A stretch of 17,810 bases of DNA, taken from NCBI GenBank assembly GCA_028708055.1, contig JAQVZT010000015.1, positions 1 through 17,810 on the forward strand, written 5' to 3'. Origin of the DNA: Methanothrix sp. Lineage in GTDB: Archaea; Halobacteriota; Methanosarcinia; Methanotrichales; Methanotrichaceae. The notes below the pieces were generated by a model. The model worked only from the letters and a program-made list of their open reading frames with translations, was not told the DNA's origin and made no database searches. The position numbers were made by a program, and so were the translations under genes. Shown here in pieces: positions 12,992 to 17,810 of this stretch (the first letter of the stretch is position 1; every line of letters begins with the position of its first letter).

Positions 12992-15229
12992 CTAATCAAT
13001 GCACGCCCCGCAATACGAGGTCATTATGCCTGTGCATGGCATTTCATGAGTTGCACCACCGCAGCCGCTGTTAGTCTCTCCACAACCATTGCTGGTCTGG
13101 CCACAATATTGACTGCAAGTCTCCCATCCAGACATAGTTTCACATTCAATACAAGTCTGTTCGCTGGTCTGGCCACAATCACTTCTAGTGCTGAAACAGT
13201 CCCGGAGCGCATCAGAACAAGTCTGTTCCTTGGTTTCTTCGCAACCACCACAATATTCTGTAACCCAGCAAGTACCTGCGCAGGTGAAACACGTATTATG
13301 TGTTTCATAGCCGCAGCCATCAATACACGTATCCGCGCAAGTCTCCCTATTGCAGGTATCATAGCAGGTATCGCCACAAGTATATCCACAAGTGCCGCTG
13401 CATGTATTTACGCATGTTTGAAGGCAGGTATCCGTGCAGGTTCTGATACAGGTCCTATAACAGGTATCTTGACAGGTTTGTTGGCAAGTCCTTTCGCATG
13501 TATAGGAACATGTGGGTGGACAAGTAGCCATATTCCCACACGTCATATAACATGTGGGCTTGTCGTCGCATGTTGCTTTGCAGGTTCCCATACAGGTGGT
13601 GTGATTGCCGCATTTTGACGTACATGTTGGGCCGCATTCTACATTACAGGTGCTCTTGGCCTGGCAAGTGACCTTGCAGTCTGGGCAGCATGTGGAGCGG
13701 TTCTCGCATTTTCCTGTGCATGTCTCACCGCAATCCTCTATGCTGCAGGTAGGCCCGATGCACGTCCCTTTGCAGGTTTCGACCAGGCAAGTCTTATATC
13801 CCTCGCACGTGGGAGAATCTCTGCATGTAGCAGAACAAGTGAGTATGCAGGATCGGTAATCACCGCATGTAGGCTTGTTACCGCATGTGGCAGGACAAGT
13901 AGGTTTATTGCATGTTTCCAAGCATGTTGGTGTGAAGCACGTGTATCCTCCCTGGCATGTCGGCGAATTGCAGGTAGGCATGGAACCACATGTGGGAGAG
14001 ACACCACACGTTTTCCTGCTATCGCATGTAACTTGGCAGGTGGGCTGGCAGGTGCGATAGGTACCACATGTTTTCTTGCTATCGCATGTAACTTGGCAGG
14101 TGGGCTGGCAGGTGCGATAGGTACCACATGTTTTCTTGCTATCGCAAGTCCTATAACACGTTGGGCTGGATGTAACGCACGGCAGACACAATGTGGGAGA
14201 ACATGTCCAGCACGTCTGACATGGAGAATAGCATGTCAGGCATGGACCGCTGCAAGTTAGGCCACAAGTCTTAGGGCAAACACCACAGGTGTTGTAGCAT
14301 GTTGCAGAACACGTTTGATAACATGTATTCTTGCAGGTACCGGAACACGTGCTGCAACATGTATTAGCGCATGTCTTTCCGCAATAATTTGAACACGTAA
14401 TACTGCAAGTATCCGCACATGTTCTGCTACAGGTCCTATAACAGGTAGAACCGCAAGTATCAACACAAGAATCCTTGCAGGTCTTGTAGCAAGTATTTTT
14501 GCAGGTTTCCGAGCAGGTGGGGCTGCATGTATTGCCGCAAGTTGATGCGCAAGTATTGTAGAACGTTGCTCCCTTCTTATTGTAACTTTCATTGTTGCAT
14601 AGGCTGGTGCAAGTATCTGAACATGTGGCACTAATGGTATCCATGGTGCAATTATCGAAACATGTTATGCAACAAGTATTTCCACACCTGCCGCAGCACG
14701 TATCGAAGCAAGTTTCGTCGCAGGTAATAAAACAAGTTGCCTTGCAAGTGCCATCGCATGTAGAGCCGCTGCAAGTATTCCCATTGCAGGTTGAAGCACT
14801 GCATGTTATGCCCATGCATGTATAGCCCCGATAAGAAGTGTAGTCTTTACATTCTTCGATATCGCAAGTGTAAAGGGTCGAGTTGCAGGTCAGATTGCAT
14901 TCGCAACCAATTGTGCATTTATTGCACATATAGGCCGCATGTTCACTGCTGCAGTTCAGTCTATTTGAGCCCAAGGAGCATGGATAGCAATTTTTAGTAT
15001 TTGTTTCTTCAAAACATTCAACTTCCATGCAGCTATAGTTCCACCCACTATTAGCAGTTCCTTTAGGAATAAGTCCCATATCCTCCACAGCTTGATCTAA
15101 TCTAATATTGAATAATGGAGACGATTCTTCAGAAGTGGCTCCCGCCTGCATCTCGGGAGCCAAAATAAAAGCTGACACTCCAAGAACAATCAATAAAATC
15201 AATGCTATATTGTCAGCTTTCAATTTCAT
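12992..15229 (-). CDS. Secreted ultra-cysteine-rich repeat protein, (Thr-Cys-x-x)n
   Basis: 745 residues, about 144 of them Cys (roughly 19%). Residues 8-25 form a signal peptide (A-L-I-L-L-I-V-L-G-V-S-A-F), with cleavage likely near M-Q-A-G-A. Residues 30-65 are a normal-looking linker without Cys. From C67 on Cys dominates. Residues 227-315 have 23 Cys at exact four-residue steps, 21 preceded by Thr; residues 574-626 have 14 more, all preceded by Thr. Between them (about 343-570) spacings are mixed 4, 5 and 6, with the 20-residue repeat T-C-D-S-K-K-T-C-G-T-Y-R-T-C-Q-P-T-C-Q-V twice plus a third partial copy. The C-terminal 100 residues have looser, Gly/Thr/Gln-rich spacing (G-Q-T-S-N-G-C-G-E-T-N-S-G-C-G-G). 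Several N-x-S/T sequons occur. No C-terminal anchor or sorting signal is seen. A TATA box lies upstream, but no clear ribosome site. The family is not recognised; a disulfide-linked wall/sheath polymer or metal-binding protein is inference. Confidence 0.85.
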   Translation of the reverse strand: MKLKADNIALILLIVLGVSAFILAPEMQAGATSEESSPLFNIRLDQAVEDMGLIPKGTANSGWNYSCMEVECFEETNTKNCYPCSLGSNRLNCSSEHAAYMCNKCTIGCECNLTCNSTLYTCDIEECKDYTSYRGYTCMGITCSASTCNGNTCSGSTCDGTCKATCFITCDETCFDTCCGRCGNTCCITCFDNCTMDTISATCSDTCTSLCNNESYNKKGATFYNTCASTCGNTCSPTCSETCKNTCYKTCKDSCVDTCGSTCYRTCSRTCADTCSITCSNYCGKTCANTCCSTCSGTCKNTCYQTCSATCYNTCGVCPKTCGLTCSGPCLTCYSPCQTCWTCSPTLCLPCVTSSPTCYRTCDSKKTCGTYRTCQPTCQVTCDSKKTCGTYRTCQPTCQVTCDSRKTCGVSPTCGSMPTCNSPTCQGGYTCFTPTCLETCNKPTCPATCGNKPTCGDYRSCILTCSATCRDSPTCEGYKTCLVETCKGTCIGPTCSIEDCGETCTGKCENRSTCCPDCKVTCQAKSTCNVECGPTCTSKCGNHTTCMGTCKATCDDKPTCYMTCGNMATCPPTCSYTCERTCQQTCQDTCYRTCIRTCTDTCLQTCVNTCSGTCGYTCGDTCYDTCNRETCADTCIDGCGYETHNTCFTCAGTCWVTEYCGGCEETKEQTCSDALRDCFSTRSDCGQTSEQTCIECETMSGWETCSQYCGQTSNGCGETNSGCGGATHEMPCTGIMTSYCGACID
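14010..14146 (-). repeat. 60-bp tandem duplication inside the Cys-rich gene
   Basis: A 60-base unit recurs in tandem for about 2.3 copies. The bases 14041-14086 and 14101-14146 are identical, and 14010-14040 matches 14070-14100 with one difference seen. It encodes the 20-residue repeat at residues 362-409. Such near-identity, against strong divergence in the rest of the gene, shows that this duplication is recent. Confidence 0.9.
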
Positions 15230-15304
15230 TGATCTTAGATTGATGGCGCAATTAATACTTAAATCTTCCCGAAAGATAGTTTGTGTAGCCCTGAATGCTT
15301 GAGC

Positions 15305-15312
15305 TTTATATA
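15305..15312 (-). promoter_or_regulatory. Putative TATA box of the Cys-rich gene
   Basis: On the minus strand this is TATATAAA, a near-consensus archaeal TATA box preceded by a G-rich stretch. It is about 80 bases before the ATG at 15229, implying a leader of about 50 bases. No strong ribosome site precedes the ATG. Confidence 0.6.
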
Positions 15313-15540
15313 CTCTCCCCGGAGATTTGTGCTATTTTTCACATATCTTTTCAATCATTTAATACTACTTTCATGCGGTTTGAGAATATTCCTGGCTTGC
15401 AGCCTTCCGCAATCTGGCCCAAGCGCGATATCAGGCGTTTGGAGATACCATTTTTATTTCAAGAGAATCATGTAACTTAATAGTATTATGCGAGTCTATG
15501 AATTTGCTAAAACTACAGAAACAAGGTAGATTATTTTTGT

Positions 15541-15828
15541 ATGTATCATTCCATTTTCTATTTTGCCATTGACTTGAGGGCGCTTGACGGGAGGATAATA
15601 TATGGTCAAGTTTATTCTTATGATCGATCTTCACTTCGCGAATCGAGTCAGTCACCTGAAGCGATCCAAGGCTTCTTGGAGGAATTGGATGCTATTTTCT
15701 GTCCTTCTTTGCCTGACCATGGGCCACTACATCATGCGGATGGCATTATTCGGCTTATGTTTTCCGTGCATGAATTCTATGATCTGACTGTAAATCCAAA
15801 CAATTCTCTGCAATCCATTGAGATTTAG
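15541..15828 (+). CDS. Doubtful small reading frame or gene remnant (95 codons)
   Basis: The translation has a protein-like look in its second half (S-P-E-A-I-Q-G-F-L-E-E-L-D-A-I-F and H-A-D-G-I-I-R-L-M-F-S-V-H-E-F-Y-D-L), with acidic, amphipathic stretches, but I recognise no family. The only good ribosome site here, GGGAGG at 15589-15594, stands before an ATG at 15602 in another frame whose product does not look protein-like. That conflict suggests a decayed or frameshifted gene. The 15314-15898 stretch otherwise holds no confident gene. Confidence 0.3.
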   Translation: MYHSIFYFAIDLRALDGRIIYGQVYSYDRSSLRESSQSPEAIQGFLEELDAIFCPSLPDHGPLHHADGIIRLMFSVHEFYDLTVNPNNSLQSIEI

Positions 15829-15886
15829 AGACCGAACGAAAGTTACTTCTTCATTAATTCTTATACCTGAAATGCAGTCAAATTCT

Positions 15887-15891
15887 GGAGG
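15887..15891 (+). promoter_or_regulatory. Ribosome binding site that fixes the start of the C45 gene
   Basis: GGAGG lies 7 bases before the ATG at 15899. The reading frame is open further upstream with ATGs at 15818 and 15872, but neither has such a site, so 15899 is preferred. Confidence 0.65.
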
Positions 15892-15898
15892 AACGAGG

Positions 15899-17269
15899 AT
15901 GCAGTCTGAAAAATCGCATTATTCCAGCTACAACAAAGGCTATCGATATGATGAGAACGGCTGGATCTACATCCATATCGAGGGAAAGCCGTACGAAAGA
16001 GGATTTCAGCATGGAAGGCTGGCGGCGCGGGAGCTTGCCGATATCAAGAGGAGCCTGGAGTATCTGACCTACTGGAACACGGGAATGAAATGGCAGTATT
16101 TCGTGGATGCCTCTGAGCGTCTCTTCGTTCCCTGGATAGATCAAGAGTACATGGACGAGATTTGCGGCATCGCAGACGGGGCACAGAATGCCGGAGTGGA
16201 CATATCCTGGCAGGAGGTCCTGGCCTGGAACGGCTATGAGGAGATCACTGACTACTGGTGGCCGAACGAGAAATCGGGCAGATATGCCAAACAGGAAAAA
16301 AGCAGCAAAGACCATTGCAGCGCCTTTATCGCTACGGGTGAGGCAACCAAAGACGGCAGGATTGTGATGGCCCACAATACCTGGAGCGAGTTTGAGACCG
16401 GCCAGTTCTCGAATCTGATCTTGGATATAGCTCCATCCCGGGGGCACAGGATGTTCATGCAGTCCTCTCCCGGATACATTGACAGCTTTTCCGATTTCTT
16501 CGTAACCAAAGCCGGGCTGATGGGGACCGAGACCACAATCGGCGGATTTTCCCTTTACGATCCCAATGAGGCACCTGAGTTCTACCGGGTCAGGAAAGCC
16601 ATGCAATATTCCGATGATCTGACCCAGTTCGTGGAGATCATGAAGAAGAACAACAACGGCGGCTATGCAAACACCTGGCTGCTCGGAGATATTCATACCG
16701 GAGAGATCATGCGATACGAGCTGGGCCTGCAGTTCTACAACGTAACCATGACAAAGAATGGAAGCTTCATAGGCTATAACGCTCCCCTGGACCCCAGGAT
16801 CAGGAATCTTGAATGCTCAAACACCGGCTACGCAGACATCAGAAGGCACCAGGGAGCCCGCCAGGTGAGGCTTGCCGAGCTGATGGCCGAGCATCATGGC
16901 CGGCTGGACACGGAAACAGGAAAGGCTATATTGGCTGATCATCATGATGTTTACCTTAATAAGAACAATCCCTGCTCTCGGACGGTGGACGGCCACTACG
17001 AGCTGGACGCAAGGGAGTTCATGTCCCAGCCGGGACGGCCTGTGCCCTTCCAGCCCCGAGGAACCGTTGACGGGAAGGTGATGGACAGCATTATGGCCAG
17101 GGACCTCGTCTTCTGGGGCAGATGGGGCAACTCTTCAGGAATGCCTTTTAACGCCGCCGAATTTCTGAAAAAACACATTCAATGGGATCATTTGACCGGA
17201 TATCTGAAGGACAGGCCAGGCCAGCCATGGACGCTGTTTGCGGCAGATCGGAAAGCTCCTAAAGAATGA
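15899..17269 (+). CDS. C45-family Ntn hydrolase / acyltransferase-like protein
   Basis: 456 residues from the preferred start. The N-terminus has the family motif K-P-Y-E-R-G-F-Q-H-G (about residues 30-39). The core shows S-K-D-H-C-S-A-F-I-A-T-G with Cys140, then D-G-R-I-V-M-A-H-N-T-W-S-E-F, and later G-T-E-T-T-I-G-G-F. In the C45 (acyl-CoA:6-aminopenicillanate acyltransferase-like) and related phospholipase B-like families the Cys becomes the N-terminal nucleophile after self-cleavage just before it; the His-Cys bond here is the expected site. The reaction would be hydrolysis or transfer on an amide bond; the substrate is unknown. No signal peptide is visible, so it is probably cytoplasmic. 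The gene is GC-richer than the envelope genes to its left. It stands alone; a T-rich run ends the following gap. Confidence 0.8.
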   Translation: MQSEKSHYSSYNKGYRYDENGWIYIHIEGKPYERGFQHGRLAARELADIKRSLEYLTYWNTGMKWQYFVDASERLFVPWIDQEYMDEICGIADGAQNAGVDISWQEVLAWNGYEEITDYWWPNEKSGRYAKQEKSSKDHCSAFIATGEATKDGRIVMAHNTWSEFETGQFSNLILDIAPSRGHRMFMQSSPGYIDSFSDFFVTKAGLMGTETTIGGFSLYDPNEAPEFYRVRKAMQYSDDLTQFVEIMKKNNNGGYANTWLLGDIHTGEIMRYELGLQFYNVTMTKNGSFIGYNAPLDPRIRNLECSNTGYADIRRHQGARQVRLAELMAEHHGRLDTETGKAILADHHDVYLNKNNPCSRTVDGHYELDAREFMSQPGRPVPFQPRGTVDGKVMDSIMARDLVFWGRWGNSSGMPFNAAEFLKKHIQWDHLTGYLKDRPGQPWTLFAADRKAPKE

Positions 17270-17374
17270 CGGGATAATCAATCTCAGAAAGGTTGGCGAA
17301 AAAGATCTTCAAATAGAGAAGGGAATAGGCTTCGTGAAGCAGGATCAGGAAGGACGCAAATCACCATGGAGGGC

Positions 17375-17396
17375 CTTTTCTTTTTCTGCTTTTCTC
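17375..17396 (+). terminator. Pyrimidine-rich T-run terminator
   Basis: The 126-base gap between the convergent C45 and GNAT genes ends with runs CCTTTTC, TTTTTC and TTTTCTC (17375-17396), a plausible archaeal terminator for the plus-strand gene. Confidence 0.4.
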
Positions 17397-17809
17397 TAAT
17401 TCGCCAGCGTCTTTGCCATGATGGTCTTCATGGCGCCTGTCGCTTCATCTTTCTCTTCAAAGAGGATCTTCCAGCCTTTATCCTGGTAGAATCTCAAGGC
17501 GCCTTCGTTAGCGCTGAAACAGGCCAGCTTTGCCGTCCCGTACCCCGATTCCTTTATCTGCGCTTCAACGATATCCAGCAGCCTGCCCCCCAGGTCCTTT
17601 CTCTGGTGGGCGGGATGAACCCAGATGAGTCCCACAAGATCATTAAATCCGGCTGCAACAGCCACGATCTCACTTTCCTTTTCCGCCACGATCATGCTCT
17701 GCCAGGCATTGTTTACATCAAGGCTCAGCTGGTCGCCTTCCGTCCAGGGCTTGAGGGCGCCCTCAGGCAGGACCGGCCCGTAAACATCTGCAATGGTCTC
17801 CTTGAGCAA
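17396..17809 (-). CDS. GNAT-family N-acetyltransferase, cut at the window edge
   Basis: 137 residues are visible. The ATG at 17809 touches the window end, and the usual first strand of the GNAT fold (R-x-A...D) is missing, so the true start probably lies outside. The acetyl-CoA loop is H-P-A-H-Q-R-K-D-L-G-G-R-L-L at 65-78 (motif A) and motif B is N-E-G-A-L-R-F-Y-Q-D-K-G-W at 101-113, both classic. It would transfer an acetyl group from acetyl-CoA to an amine; the substrate is unknown. It is convergent with the C45 gene. Confidence 0.8.
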   Translation of the reverse strand: MLKETIADVYGPVLPEGALKPWTEGDQLSLDVNNAWQSMIVAEKESEIVAVAAGFNDLVGLIWVHPAHQRKDLGGRLLDIVEAQIKESGYGTAKLACFSANEGALRFYQDKGWKILFEEKDEATGAMKTIMAKTLAN

Positions 17810-17810
17810 A

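Noticed and set aside
13046..13618. Long open frames opposite the Cys-rich gene (for example 190 codons on the plus strand, with others to about 14825)
   Set aside because: They arise because the repeated Thr-Cys codons leave no stops on the other strand; they show repetitive Ala/Thr/Ile or His/Val text and no ribosome sites.
14010..14146. A CRISPR-like direct-repeat array
   Set aside because: The 60-bp units are contiguous, without spacers, and lie in frame inside a coding region.
12992..15229. Metallothionein, EGF-repeat or beetle-antifreeze assignment for the Cys-rich protein
   Set aside because: Metallothioneins are short and cytoplasmic; EGF repeats have six Cys in about 40 residues; antifreeze TCT repeats have a 12-residue period. 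None gives an exact four-residue Cys step over such length.
15878..16696. 272-codon minus-strand frame opposite the C45 gene
   Set aside because: The plus strand encodes a clear C45 core with a good ribosome site; the opposite frame has no family features.

Overview
The window looks archaeal, most likely a methanogenic euryarchaeon of the Methanosarcinales/Methanotrichales (a Methanothrix-like organism is my guess). Reasons: TATA-type promoters (TTATATAAA, TATATAAA) sit 50-80 bases before several starts together with GGAGG/GGTG ribosome sites; terminators are plain T-runs; there is an F420 (deazaflavin)-type oxidoreductase and small genes that resemble methanogen-only families. No tRNA, rRNA, insertion sequence or CRISPR array was seen. 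The organism call is inference, not a database result.

Layout. 131-1459 (+) encodes a secreted CAP-domain protein with a cysteine-rich tail. 1593-6581 is a visibly GC-richer, housekeeping-like block: a Cys/Met-metabolism PLP enzyme (-), a SLOG/LOG-like TIGR00725-type protein (-), a deazaflavin-dependent reductase (+) preceded by an 11-bp repeat array, an overlapping pair of small proteins (-), an EamA transporter (+), and a degenerate P-loop-like protein translationally coupled to a 51-residue protein (+). 6858-15229 is an AT-richer block made wholly of envelope proteins: two ATGA-coupled large membrane proteins, each with two DUF4350/GldG-like extracytoplasmic modules (-); a secreted 219-residue protein (+); and a 745-residue secreted protein with about 144 cysteines (-). 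From 15899 the composition rises again: a C45-type Ntn hydrolase (+) and a GNAT acetyltransferase cut by the right edge (-). Between 15314 and 15898 there is only a doubtful 95-codon reading frame.

The most striking object is the 745-residue cysteine protein. About 19% of its residues are Cys. Over two stretches (residues 227-315 and 574-626) a Cys falls at every fourth position without a break, nearly always as Thr-Cys-x-x. Between them lies a different arrangement (Cys spacings 6-6-4-4) with a fresh 60-bp tandem duplication. I do not recognise a named family; a disulfide-crosslinked or metal-binding surface/sheath polymer is the natural hypothesis. The neighbouring paired membrane proteins may belong to the same envelope function, but that link rests only on position and shared composition.
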